A stretch of DNA of 47,648 nucleotides from contig JAKQPS010000054.1 in the NCBI GenBank assembly GCA_029564595.1, positions 1-47,648 on the forward strand, given 5' to 3'. Below are positions 9,313 to 17,581 of the stretch, piece by piece (position 1 is the first letter of the stretch; every line of letters starts with the position of its first letter). The stretch is from a bacterium (lineage in GTDB: Bacteria > UBP15 > UBA6099). A program made the translations under genes and the position numbers. Under the pieces are notes generated by a model. The model was not told the DNA's origin. It worked only from the letters and a program-made list of their open reading frames with translations, and searched no databases.

Positions 9313-9768
9313 ATGAAAAGCAAGAGCGCGGGGTTCACGATTCTTGAGGTGATGTTGGTCGTCATTTTGATCAGCATACTTGCGGCGATAGTGATTCCCA
9401 GATTTGTGGTGTCGGCGAGACAAGCGAAGGTTCAGTCCTGCGAAATGAACCGCGCCATCATCAACAAACAGATAGAAGCATTCTATTTTGTTGAAGCGAC
9501 GTGGCCGGACACGGACCTGAATATCTTCAAGCAGTCGTCGCTAAATCCTGACATGGTTGCAAGCGGCAATTATGATCCGGACTGGTATGATCAGGGGAAC
9601 AACGCCGCTACGACATACACTGCAGCCGAGTTGTACACATTGTCGGCGCGTTACTTCCCGGACGGCATACCCACATGTCCTGTGGACGAATCATCGTACA
9701 CGATGGGGCCGTCTCCGTTGTACAGAATCACCGGACATAGGGAAGGCGCAGGAACGCACGTATTTTAA
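9313..9768 (+). CDS. Type IV pilin / pseudopilin family protein 4
   Basis: A 151-residue prepilin with SAG|FTILE (cleavage after Gly7), preceded by AAGGAGTG about 8 bases before the ATG. Nearly identical to pilin 3 through the first 90 residues, which suggests recent duplication or gene conversion. Ends with TGHREGAGTHVF. It is the last gene before the strong terminator at 9843-9875, so pilins 1-4 probably form one transcript. Confidence 0.83.
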   Translation: MKSKSAGFTILEVMLVVILISILAAIVIPRFVVSARQAKVQSCEMNRAIINKQIEAFYFVEATWPDTDLNIFKQSSLNPDMVASGNYDPDWYDQGNNAATTYTAAELYTLSARYFPDGIPTCPVDESSYTMGPSPLYRITGHREGAGTHVF

Positions 9769-9784
9769 GTCGGCGTCTGACGTA

Positions 9785-9806
9785 TTATGCCGGACGCCCG
9801 GCATAA
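9785..9806 (+). other. Perfect 9-bp hairpin in pilin 3' region
   Basis: TTATGCCGG and CCGGCATAA pair across a 4-base ACGC loop. There is no T-run behind it. It lies 17 bases after the fourth pilin stop and 37 bases before the intrinsic terminator, and may stabilise the 3' end of the transcript. Confidence 0.5.
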
Positions 9807-9842
9807 ACGATGGAGCAACAACTTAATCGCTGAACTTCAGAG

Positions 9843-9875
9843 AAGCCGCGTCGCTTGTAAGCGCGTGGCTTTTTT
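9843..9875 (+). terminator. Rho-independent terminator after the four-pilin array
   Basis: AAGCCGCG(T)CGCTT pairs with AAGCGCGTGGCTT (about 12 bp with one bulged T and a G-T pair, tetraloop) and is followed directly by a run of six T. It separates pilins 1-4 from the fifth pilin. Confidence 0.8.
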
Positions 9876-9921
9876 GATAAAATGGCAATAGCGCGGCGTT
9901 TGCAAAACAAAGGAATAATTG

Positions 9922-10278
9922 ATGGCAGTATCGCATCCAAGACAGAGGGGAGTCTCGATAGGCGAGGTGGTCCTCGTCGTGCTGTTGGTTTCAATAATCG
10001 CCGCGATAGTGATACCTAGGTTTAAGAACATTACGATGGACGCGAAATATGAGGCATGTAGAACGAATGTCGCGAACATTAACGCTCTCGTTCAATTGTA
10101 CTATATCAAAGAGGGAACATGGCCTCAGCCTGATTTGAGCGACATAGTGATTGACGGGGAGTATTTTCCCGAACTGCAAATGCCTGAATGCCCTGTGTCG
10201 CCCGGAGCGGCGTATGAAATATGGCCTGTCGGCCATAGAGTAACAGGGCATGTGAAAGGGAATTCTGTTCATCCTTGA
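9922..10278 (+). CDS. Divergent type IV pilin-like protein 5
   Basis: A 118-residue prepilin with an altered signal, RQRG|VSIGE: Gly at -1 and Glu at +5 are kept but Phe at +1 is Val. The helix VVLVVLLVSIIAAIVIPRF is typical. The globular part is short, with TWPQPDLSD, a YFPELQMPECPV loop with the second Cys, and GHRVTGHVKG at the end in place of SGHREG. An AAGGA ribosome site fits the ATG at 9922 (a TTG stands directly before it). It lies beyond the terminator, so it probably has its own promoter or is transcribed with the next gene. Likely a minor pilin. Confidence 0.78.
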   Translation: MAVSHPRQRGVSIGEVVLVVLLVSIIAAIVIPRFKNITMDAKYEACRTNVANINALVQLYYIKEGTWPQPDLSDIVIDGEYFPELQMPECPVSPGAAYEIWPVGHRVTGHVKGNSVHP

Positions 10279-10317
10279 TGTTGAGGATGATAAGGCGGCT
10301 GGCGGGAAGGCCTGATT

Positions 10318-10788
10318 TTGTTGCCTATAGAATCTAACAGATGGTGGATGTTCTGGGGGATCGTTGTCGCGGTCTTTGCTCTTATTATGTTCAATCTTAC
10401 CGGGATGCCGTTCTCCGTGGCGGGAAGCTCTGAAAGCGATATAGCAAGAGAAGCCATAATGAATGATAGTTCGCTTACGGATCAAGAGCGTCAAGCCATG
10501 CTGGACCCGCAGGCGGCAATAGAATACACGAAGACAACAGTTTGCAGGCAGCACGCCAATTTGATAAACATGATGGTTGAAATATGGTATGTGAATCATG
10601 GCGGAGTGTGGCCGAACCCCGACCTGAGCGATATTGGTAGAGACAAGGATTATTTCCCAAACGGAGTGCCGATATGTCCGTATAACGGAATGCCGTACGC
10701 TCTTGACCCCACAACCCACAGAGTGGAATTGAACTTCTACGAAGTGGATGATGGCAAGATTGAAGAAACGATAGAATCAATGAGATAG
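10318..10788 (+). CDS. Pilin-like globular domain on an unprocessed transmembrane anchor
   Basis: About 156 residues. The C-terminal half (TVCRQHANLINMMVEIWYVNHGGVWPNPDLSDIG, then YFPNGVPICPYNGMPY) clearly matches the globular part of the upstream pilin-like protein 5, with both Cys kept. The N terminus does not: there is no G|FxxxE prepilin site, only a hydrophobic span WWMFWGIVVAVFALIMF (residues ~9-25) followed by a 40-residue acidic linker. It should therefore stay anchored in the inner membrane. No ATG is available after the upstream in-frame stop; start is TTG at 10318 or 10321 with GGGAAGG upstream. It may be an assembly or docking partner of the filament. Confidence 0.65.
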   Translation: MLPIESNRWWMFWGIVVAVFALIMFNLTGMPFSVAGSSESDIAREAIMNDSSLTDQERQAMLDPQAAIEYTKTTVCRQHANLINMMVEIWYVNHGGVWPNPDLSDIGRDKDYFPNGVPICPYNGMPYALDPTTHRVELNFYEVDDGKIEETIESMR

Positions 10789-10852
10789 CTGTCTGTTGGA
10801 AGCTTCTTCTTGATAAACAATCGGAAAAAGATTAGTTAAACGAGAATAATCA

Positions 10853-10881
10853 TTGAAATTGCGATTGATAATGAGTATATT
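10853..10881 (+). promoter_or_regulatory. Sigma-70-type promoter of the remA-gmk-rpoZ-coaBC operon
   Basis: TTGAAA (10853-10858) and TATATT (10876-10881) are separated by exactly 17 bases in an AT-rich gap. The expected start near 10888 leaves a leader of about 60 bases before the TTG start of the first gene. Confidence 0.55.
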
Positions 10882-10950
10882 CTGAGTTCATTGTTATTTT
10901 AAGTTGTTAAAGATGAGAGTTGGAAAATCGGTTATTGGCGGAGGAGAATT

Positions 10951-11220
10951 TTGGACACCAAGCTTATTAATGTGGGATTCGGCAACATAATATCTGCAAA
11001 CAGGGTAATATCCATTGTGTCGCCCGAATCTGCTCCGATAAAAAGGCTTATTCAAGAAGCAAAGGGAAAAGGAACGCTGATTGCTTCCACATGTGGAAGA
11101 AGAACTAGGGCGATAATAGTCATGGACAGCGGTCATATCGTGCTATCGGCGCTGCAACCGGAGACGATAGCCAACAGGTTTATGGATAAAGAATCATCCG
11201 CAGGCGAAGCAAAATCCTGA
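10951..11220 (+). CDS. RemA/DUF370 family regulatory protein
   Basis: An 89-residue protein with the DUF370 signature: [29 protein letters not shown], then a T(C)[18 protein letters not shown] block. Family members bind DNA as ring-shaped oligomers; Bacillus subtilis RemA activates biofilm matrix genes. Outside Firmicutes the role is not settled. The start is TTG behind GGAGGAG, a strong ribosome site. Its stop overlaps the gmk start (TGATG), so the two are translationally coupled. The remA-gmk-rpoZ-coaBC order is widely conserved. Confidence 0.85.
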   Translation: MDTKLINVGFGNIISANRVISIVSPESAPIKRLIQEAKGKGTLIASTCGRRTRAIIVMDSGHIVLSALQPETIANRFMDKESSAGEAKS

Positions 11221-11840
11221 TGAATCAGAATCTTCCGGAAGAGAAAAGAACGGTAGTCGTGGTGTCCGGCCCGTCGGGCGCGGGCAAGTCGACCGTGCTT
11301 CATGAAGTTTTAAAGGATGCCGGAATAAAAGAGTCGGTGGAGTATTCCGTGTCCGCGACAACTAGGCCGCCGAGGCCGGGCGAGGAAGACGGAAAGAGTT
11401 ATCATTTTCTGACGGAAGGCAAGTTCGACGATATGGCGTCAGGCGGGGAATTCCTTGAATGGGCGAAGGTGCATAACCACAGATACGGCACTCCCAAGGC
11501 AAACATTGCGAGAGCGTTTGCGTCAGGCAAGGACCTGCTGCTTGAGATAGACGTGCAAGGGGCGTTAAGGGTAAAGAAAGAGTATCCCGACTCGGCGCTG
11601 ATATTTATAACGGCTCCGCCGGATGTGTTTAGAGCGCGTTTACAGAATCGCCCGTCGAACCTAACCGGGGAGGCTCTCGCTCATGAAATTGAAATCAGGA
11701 TGAACACAGCGCGCCGGGAGCTTGAGTTGATGGGACAGTATGATTATGCGGTAATTAACGACAGACTTGACGAATCCGTAAAAAAGGTTATATCTATTAT
11801 AATCGCTGAGAGGTGCCGGTTGACGGCGGCTTTGCGGTGA
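11220..11840 (+). CDS. gmk: Guanylate kinase
   Basis: A 206-residue ATP:GMP phosphotransferase that makes GDP from GMP in the cytoplasm. The P-loop SGPSGAGKST spans residues 16-25. The GMP-binding SATTRPPRPGEEDGKSYHF and EFLEWAKVHNHRYGTP segments and the lid region DVFRARLQNR are in the normal order. Length is typical. The ATG overlaps the preceding stop by one base. It supplies GDP/GTP (and so (p)ppGpp and c-di-GMP precursors), consistent with coupling to rpoZ in many genomes. Confidence 0.96.
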   Translation: MNQNLPEEKRTVVVVSGPSGAGKSTVLHEVLKDAGIKESVEYSVSATTRPPRPGEEDGKSYHFLTEGKFDDMASGGEFLEWAKVHNHRYGTPKANIARAFASGKDLLLEIDVQGALRVKKEYPDSALIFITAPPDVFRARLQNRPSNLTGEALAHEIEIRMNTARRELELMGQYDYAVINDRLDESVKKVISIIIAERCRLTAALR

Positions 11841-11871
11841 AAAAGGGCTTTCGCGCCCCGGAGGAAAGATA

Positions 11872-12249
11872 ATGGCGTTCGATCAATTTGCGACTGAAGA
11901 CTTGCTGAAGAACTTCAACGGGAATAAATATATGCTCGTTAATGTGGCCGCCCTGAGAGCGCGCCAGATTAACGACGGCGTGCGCGTGTACGTCAAATCG
12001 GACAGCAGGCATCCGTTGCAGACCGCTCTCGAAGAGATTGCGCAAGGGTTCATTGGGTTTACTCTTGGAGCGGATGATATTTCTCCTGAAGACCTTGAAC
12101 CCGAAGAAGACGTTATCAGCTTCGACGAGATGGTCAATCTCGACGGCGACTTTGATTTCGAGGACGAAGAAGCGTTTGACATTGAGCCGCTGGATTTCGA
12201 AGACGACTTCGCGGGCATGGAAGAATTCGGGTACGAAGTGGAAGAGTGA
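11872..12249 (+). CDS. rpoZ: RNA polymerase omega subunit with a long acidic tail
   Basis: Residues 1-65 are a normal omega core: NKYMLVNVAALRARQINDG near residue 20 and ALEEIA near 58, which wrap the C terminus of the beta-prime subunit and help assembly. Residues ~67-125 form an unusual extension in which more than 40% of positions are Asp or Glu with interspersed Phe. The acidic tail is uninterrupted by stops, and the last codons overlap coaBC by one base, so it is not a frameshift artefact. AGGAAAG precedes the ATG. Confidence 0.9.
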   Translation: MAFDQFATEDLLKNFNGNKYMLVNVAALRARQINDGVRVYVKSDSRHPLQTALEEIAQGFIGFTLGADDISPEDLEPEEDVISFDEMVNLDGDFDFEDEEAFDIEPLDFEDDFAGMEEFGYEVEE

Positions 12250-13487
12250 TGGAGCGCAGACTCCTGCTGGGCATAACGGGCGGCATAGCCGCCTACAAAT
12301 GTCCGTACATCATAAGACTGTTCAAGCAGAACAATATTGAAGTGAAAGTGGTTGCGACTTCGCATGCTATGGAGTTCGTCGCGCGAGTGACCCTCGAAGC
12401 GCTTTCCGGGCAGCCGCTTTACATGGATATGTTCGGCCCTAGAGGCGACTCTTACGAGCACATCGAACTCGCAAAATGGGCGGACGTTATGGTTATAGCT
12501 CCGACGACCGCAAACTGCGCGGCGAAATTTGCGAATGGGATTGCGGACGATCTTCTAAGCGCTCTTTTTCTGACTTTCAAGAAACCTGTGTTGCTGGCTC
12601 CCGCGATGAACACGGCTATGTACATCGACGCAGCGACAACAAGAAATCTTAGAATTCTCAGGGAGCGAGGAGTAAAGGTGATAGAGCCGGACTCAGGGCC
12701 TCTTGCATGCGGGGACGCCGGGCTAGGCAGGATGGCTGAACCGGAGCAGATTTTTGAGCGCGCGATGCTGATGTTTGCCGACCGCGACGCGTTGTCCGGC
12801 AAAAAAGCTCTTGTGACCGCATCCGCCACACGGGAGCGCATTGATCCTGTCAGATTCATCTCCAACCGCTCCACAGGGAAAATGGGGTATGCCATAGCCG
12901 AAACTCTGGCGATGTGCGGCGCGGACGTTACTCTGGTGACGGGGCCTTCAAGCCTAGTATCTCCGGCGGACGTCAACATGGTCAGGGTGGAATCGGCGCA
13001 GGACATGTATGAGGCTGTGATGGCGCGCGCGGAAAGCTCCGACATAATAATAAAAGCCGCGGCAGTAGCGGATTTCACTCCGGCAACTGTATCCGAATCT
13101 AAGATAAAAAAGACCGGCAACGGGCTTACTCTCGAATTGAAACGCACCAAAGATATACTCGCTTCTTTGTCTGAAACGAAGAGGGAAGGCCAGCTTTTAA
13201 TTGGGTTTGCCGCGGAGTCGGACGACCATTTTTCGAACGCTGTCGGCAAACTCGTTAAGAAGAAGCTTGATCTGATTGTCATGAACGATATACGCGCGAC
13301 GGACGCGGGATTCGGGACTGACACCAACAGGGTTATGTTTGTTGTGCCGGGCGTAAAAGGTTCTCCTCCTGAAGGTTGGCAGTCAAAGGAGACCACAGAC
13401 GCGAATGTTTTCGTGAGGGCGACTCCTCTGCTCAGCAAATATGCGGTGGCTGACGAGCTTGTTAAAATCATCATCGGCATGATATAA
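12249..13487 (+). CDS. coaBC: Bifunctional phosphopantothenoylcysteine decarboxylase / phosphopantothenate-cysteine ligase
   Basis: A 412-residue CoA-biosynthesis enzyme. The N-terminal flavoprotein (CoaC) shows GITGGIAAYK, SYEHIELAKWAD with the catalytic His, PAMNTAMY and the LACGDAGLGRM active-site Cys loop. The C-terminal ligase (CoaB) shows SATRERIDPVRFISNRSTGKMG, the KAAAVADF segment and a lysine-rich SKIKKTGNGLTLELKRTKDIL strand. It makes 4'-phosphopantetheine from 4'-phosphopantothenate, Cys and CTP. The ATG overlaps the rpoZ stop (TGATG). It ends the operon. Confidence 0.96.
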   Translation: MERRLLLGITGGIAAYKCPYIIRLFKQNNIEVKVVATSHAMEFVARVTLEALSGQPLYMDMFGPRGDSYEHIELAKWADVMVIAPTTANCAAKFANGIADDLLSALFLTFKKPVLLAPAMNTAMYIDAATTRNLRILRERGVKVIEPDSGPLACGDAGLGRMAEPEQIFERAMLMFADRDALSGKKALVTASATRERIDPVRFISNRSTGKMGYAIAETLAMCGADVTLVTGPSSLVSPADVNMVRVESAQDMYEAVMARAESSDIIIKAAAVADFTPATVSESKIKKTGNGLTLELKRTKDILASLSETKREGQLLIGFAAESDDHFSNAVGKLVKKKLDLIVMNDIRATDAGFGTDTNRVMFVVPGVKGSPPEGWQSKETTDANVFVRATPLLSKYAVADELVKIIIGMI

Positions 13488-13534
13488 GCTTTTATACGTT
13501 CTTTTCGTTCACACATACCATTCTCTCAATTTCA

Positions 13535-13560
13535 TGTCAGGCGCGAGCCGCGAACTGACA
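13535..13560 (+). other. Stem-loop after coaBC
   Basis: TGTCAG pairs with CTGACA and an inner CGCG-AGC-CGCG stem stacks inside, giving a 10-bp interrupted hairpin 48 bases after the coaBC stop. The next bases are not a T-run, so it is either a weak terminator or an mRNA-end structure. Confidence 0.4.
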
Positions 13561-13673
13561 TTCCGGACATGCGGAGTGTTTTTGTGAGAATTTGTTTGAA
13601 ACCATGCCTGAGCGGGTAAATAGTATTCAGTTAGTGTAATTATTATGAGATTTTAGGCCGGCAAGGGGGAGAC

Positions 13674-14096
13674 ATGAATAAGCAACCAAAGATACTTGTT
13701 GTCGAAGATGATGACGATCTGCGGGAACTCCTCGGCGAGGCCTTGGAAAACGCCGGATACAGGACTGAGCTCGTGTCAGGGTATTACGAGGCTACCCGCG
13801 CGTTGGAAACAGACAAGTTCGATCTAGTGGCTCTTGATCTTATGCTTCCGGACGGGGATGGTATGGAAATATGCGACAGGGCGGTGAATCCGCGAGACGG
13901 CGGTTCAGGCGCGGCCGTGCTGGTGTTGTCAGGAAGAAACAGTATCGAATGCAAATTGAAAAGCTTTATGACCGGGGCGCGGCGCTTCGTGTCCAAGCCT
14001 TTCGAAATTGACGAGTTGATCTCTGCGGTAAAAGAAACGCTTAAAGGGCATTGTGTGGCAGCGGCCCCTCCGCCGGCGCCTTTGCCGGGGTTGTGA
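13674..14096 (+). CDS. Stand-alone response-regulator receiver domain protein
   Basis: A 140-residue CheY-like protein with no output domain. Acidic pocket EDDDD (residues 11-15), phospho-acceptor Asp in ALDLMLPDGDG (Asp near 56), the Ser/Thr switch in VLSGRN and the KPF lysine near 104 are all present. The last 20 residues are an Ala/Pro tail. Ribosome site AGGGGGAG is strong. No histidine kinase is adjacent. It resembles the second lone receiver at 36648, sharing a GARRF(V)xKPFExxELI stretch. The output is unknown. Confidence 0.85.
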   Translation: MNKQPKILVVEDDDDLRELLGEALENAGYRTELVSGYYEATRALETDKFDLVALDLMLPDGDGMEICDRAVNPRDGGSGAAVLVLSGRNSIECKLKSFMTGARRFVSKPFEIDELISAVKETLKGHCVAAAPPPAPLPGL

Positions 14097-14241
14097 TTTT
14101 TGCTTTTTTGACAAGTTGGATTTTTACCCGCGCGATCTCACATGAAAAAACAAAAATGATGCGGCTATATCAATCCTCTAGAGCGGACTGGCATTGTTTG
14201 ACTTCGAATGTAAGACATTCTCATTTTTGACAACCTTTCTA

Positions 14242-14269
14242 TTCAATCGCGCATGGCGGAGTGTATAAT
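14242..14269 (+). promoter_or_regulatory. Putative promoter of the RND transporter gene
   Basis: A perfect TATAAT at 14264-14269 stands 43 bases before the ATG. The -35 candidate TTCAAT (14242-14247, 16-base spacer) is weak; a TTGACA further upstream is too far away. Confidence 0.4.
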
Positions 14270-14311
14270 AAGCGCGCGCGGACATGACCGCCGCGACCGG
14301 GAGGTTCCACA

Positions 14312-17300
14312 ATGAACCTGACCAAGTTTTTTCTGGAAAAACCAATTTTCACAATCGTAATAATGCTGTTGCTGGTGTGGTTCGGGGCGGGTTCGCTGCT
14401 CAAACTCCGAGTTGAGACGCTGCCCGAAGTGAACGCGCCGGTGATATACGCGGCCATTCCTCTTGTGGGAGGCGCTCCTGAGGAGGTCGAAAGCCTCGTC
14501 ACCATCCCTGTGGAACAGAAGATCGCAGAAATTGAAGACGTTTCGCGTATTTCTTCTTCATCATGGCATAACGTGTCGTTAGTGGTTGTTTATTTCAACG
14601 AAACGGTCGACCCGGAAACGAAGTTCAAGGAGTTCAGAGACAAGATCAGCGAGGCTAAGGCGCTGCTGCCTGCCGAGGCGCTTGACCCGATTGTGCAGGA
14701 GATAAGCTTCGAAAACCTGCCGATGATGTTTCTTGGCTTTTCAGGCGACAACAAGAGCCAGCACGAGCTGAGCATGTACGCTTCCACTATCAAGAAAGAG
14801 CTTGAAGCTATTCCGGGAGTCAAGAGAATCGTGATGACCGGGGCGACCGAGAAAAGAATCGAAATCGGAATGCGCCCAGACTCGCTGCAAAAGTACGGAA
14901 CGGATCCCTTGAAGTATTTGATTGAGAACCTTGAAAAGATAAACACGAACTTTCCCGGCGGAAAGCTGACAGTGATGAATAAGGAGTACACTGTCCGGAC
15001 GCTCGGCAAGTTCGACAAGATGGCTGATCTCAAGCGGATGGCGGTAGGGACTCACGAGGGAGAGCCGATAAGGCTTTCGATGATGGCGGACATCGAGGAG
15101 ACATATCCTCAATCCGAAACTATCGCGCATGTGGACGGGCATCGCGGAGTGACGCTGGCGATAATGAAAAAACGCGGCCACGGAACTATCAATGTCGCTG
15201 ACAGGATAAAGGAAAAGCTCAAGGACTACGACAATGTTGTTGTGATGTCCGACGCTTCTGAATTTGTCAGACATCAGATCGGCGAGTTGAGGAATCATGC
15301 GGCGTGGGGTGTGTGCCTTGTTCTGGCGGTGCTGTTCATTTCGCTGGGGTTCAGAGTCGCCGCGATAGTGAGTTTCGCCATACCGATGTCATTCCTGATG
15401 ACGTTCACCGCGATGTATTTCAAAGGAATGACAATAGACATGGTGTCGCTGTTTTCGTTGCTGCTGGCGCTCGGGATGATGGTGGACAACTCGATAGTGG
15501 TGTGCGAGAACATTTATCGTCACATGACGCTGGGAAAGAGCGCGGATCGCGCCGCGCTGGAGGCGACCAACGAAGTCGGCTGGCCCATATTTTCTTCCAC
15601 GGCGGCGGTGGTGGCGGCGTTTCTTCCGATCGGGATATTTCTAAAAGGGCCGATAGGGGAGTTCACGCGCCCCATTTCGATAGTGGTCACGTTCGCGTTG
15701 CTCGCGTCGCTGATTGTGGCGAATTTTTTCAACCCCGTTCTTTGCTCGATATTCATGAAGAAGATAAAGAAAGAAGAGGAGCGGAAGAGCGGCAGAATAG
15801 GACTGCGCGCGCGCGCGGGGTACGGCAGGATTGTGGAGTGGTGTCTGGATCATGGGATGATTGTGATGAGCGCTGCGGGCCTGATACTTGTTTCGAGCGT
15901 TCTGCTGGTGGTCTTGAAAATTGTGGGACTTCAACTGTTTCCGCAACTGGACACAGCCAAGTTTTATATCGACCTGAAGACTCCGCCGGGAAGCACGATG
16001 GAGGACACTCGGGAATCCGTCGCGAGGATAGAGAAGTTCTTTGACGAATCGAAGTATGTAAAACATTACGTGTCAAACGTGGGATCATCGGGAACGCGCA
16101 TAGAGATAGACGACCATGTTTATTTCGGATCGAACATCGCTCGCTTCATAGTGGACCTCAAACCGATGAAGGAGACCGGGAAATCGCATAAGAAAATATT
16201 AGAGGAGTTCAGATACAGGATTTCCACCATGTTCGAAGACGGCACGGAAGCGGTCTTTATTGAAAAAGTGCTTGGGCCGCCGGTAGGCCCGCCGATAAAC
16301 ATTCAGGTTTCAGGCAACGATTTCACGCGCCTTAGAAAGACGACAGAGGTTATCGAGGAAATGCTCAAAAACCAGCGGGGAGTTGTCGATCTCAAGAACG
16401 ACGCCCCCGGCAATATTCCTCAGATAGTTCTCAAGACAAGGCAGGATGAGCTTGCGGGCGCGGGGATGACGACCCGCGATATCGGAGGTTTCATCTTCCT
16501 TGCCCTCACCGGACACAAAATCGGCGACATAATGGTCGGCGATGAGAAAACTGATATTTTCTTAAAAATTAAAAAAGACCCGAATCAGGATGTGACGGCT
16601 CTTCAATCTCAATCTTTCACGCTCCCTTCGGGCGAAGAGAAATATTTCAGCGATCTTTTATCTTTCCAGTTGACGGACGGGCTTTCTTCGATTGAGCGGG
16701 AGCAGGGCAGGCGCACGATAACTATCGAAGCAAACGTTGCCGCAGGGTTCGAGGCAAAAAGGATTGTGGACGCTCTCAAGCTGAGGATGCCGGGTCTGCG
16801 CGAGCAGATGATAGCCGACGACCCTGAGATGAAGAATGTGAATATCGAGTTTGCCGGGGAGACGATGCTGCTCGGAGAGGCGATGAAGAACCTCAGCGTG
16901 GCGTTTCTCGTGTCCATGATTTTTATCTATCTTATACTGTTGATCGAGTTCAAGTCGACCACGCAGCCGCTGATAATCCTCGTATGCGTGCCATACGCGC
17001 TGGTGGGCGTTATTCTCACGCTGCTTATCCTCGGCTATTCATTCAGCATTCTCGCCGGCATAGGCTTGCTCTGCTTGGTAGGAATAGTGGTGAACAACGG
17101 GATAATATACATCGACTACGCGAACCTTCTGAGGGAGCGCGGAATGAAAAGGCGAGAGGCGTGCGTGGAAGCGTGTCTGACGAGGATGCGCCCGATCATA
17201 CTAACAAAGATAACAGTCATACTTGGCATATTGCCTCTGGCGGCGGCATCCGCGGCGAAGACCCAGTTCTGGAAACCGCTTTGCTGGTCGATTATCGGCG

Positions 17301-17446
17301 GGCTTTTCATCGCCACGACATTAACTCTGGTAATCATTCCTGTGGCGTATTACATTGTCGAAGGCTGGAGGAAGGGCTATTACGACAAGAGGGGCGGCGG
17401 CGACTCTGAGGTAGCGGACGCTTCTTCTAATGCGCTGCTTCCGTGA
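14312..17446 (+). CDS. RND-family efflux transporter (AcrB/HAE1-like inner membrane pump)
   Basis: A full-length 1044-residue RND protein with the duplicated layout of one TM helix, a large periplasmic domain and a bundle of TM helices, twice. N terminus MNLTKFFLEKPIFTIVIML and the LPEVNAPVIYAAIPLVGGAPEEVE porter segment are typical. TM4 carries ALGMMVDNSIVVCENIYRH, the proton-relay Asp region with DN in place of DD, as in many non-enterobacterial HAE1 pumps. The second half repeats GIGLLCLVGIVVNNGIIYIDYANL. Proton-driven export of hydrophobic or amphiphilic compounds is inferred. No membrane-fusion protein or TolC-type gene is adjacent, so its partners are encoded elsewhere. Confidence 0.92.
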   Translation: MNLTKFFLEKPIFTIVIMLLLVWFGAGSLLKLRVETLPEVNAPVIYAAIPLVGGAPEEVESLVTIPVEQKIAEIEDVSRISSSSWHNVSLVVVYFNETVDPETKFKEFRDKISEAKALLPAEALDPIVQEISFENLPMMFLGFSGDNKSQHELSMYASTIKKELEAIPGVKRIVMTGATEKRIEIGMRPDSLQKYGTDPLKYLIENLEKINTNFPGGKLTVMNKEYTVRTLGKFDKMADLKRMAVGTHEGEPIRLSMMADIEETYPQSETIAHVDGHRGVTLAIMKKRGHGTINVADRIKEKLKDYDNVVVMSDASEFVRHQIGELRNHAAWGVCLVLAVLFISLGFRVAAIVSFAIPMSFLMTFTAMYFKGMTIDMVSLFSLLLALGMMVDNSIVVCENIYRHMTLGKSADRAALEATNEVGWPIFSSTAAVVAAFLPIGIFLKGPIGEFTRPISIVVTFALLASLIVANFFNPVLCSIFMKKIKKEEERKSGRIGLRARAGYGRIVEWCLDHGMIVMSAAGLILVSSVLLVVLKIVGLQLFPQLDTAKFYIDLKTPPGSTMEDTRESVARIEKFFDESKYVKHYVSNVGSSGTRIEIDDHVYFGSNIARFIVDLKPMKETGKSHKKILEEFRYRISTMFEDGTEAVFIEKVLGPPVGPPINIQVSGNDFTRLRKTTEVIEEMLKNQRGVVDLKNDAPGNIPQIVLKTRQDELAGAGMTTRDIGGFIFLALTGHKIGDIMVGDEKTDIFLKIKKDPNQDVTALQSQSFTLPSGEEKYFSDLLSFQLTDGLSSIEREQGRRTITIEANVAAGFEAKRIVDALKLRMPGLREQMIADDPEMKNVNIEFAGETMLLGEAMKNLSVAFLVSMIFIYLILLIEFKSTTQPLIILVCVPYALVGVILTLLILGYSFSILAGIGLLCLVGIVVNNGIIYIDYANLLRERGMKRREACVEACLTRMRPIILTKITVILGILPLAAASAAKTQFWKPLCWSIIGGLFIATTLTLVIIPVAYYIVEGWRKGYYDKRGGGDSEVADASSNALLP

Positions 17447-17581
17447 GGATGCGGATTTGATTATTGAGGATGCCTGTTTTAGAAATTCAGGCGTTCAATT
17501 ATCTGCAAATATTTGAATCTTATGGTCGGCTTTTCCGAGACGCAGAGATTTTGTTGTGCTCGCAAAAATGGTCGATGATAA

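Noticed and set aside
7810-10788. Pilin repeats considered as a CRISPR or DNA repeat array
   Set aside because: Similarity is at protein level over whole genes with long variable middles; there are no short regular direct repeats with spacers anywhere in the window.
12452-13516. Long 354-codon open frame antisense to coaBC
   Set aside because: The plus-strand coaBC has all catalytic motifs; the antisense reading has no family pattern and arises from codon bias.
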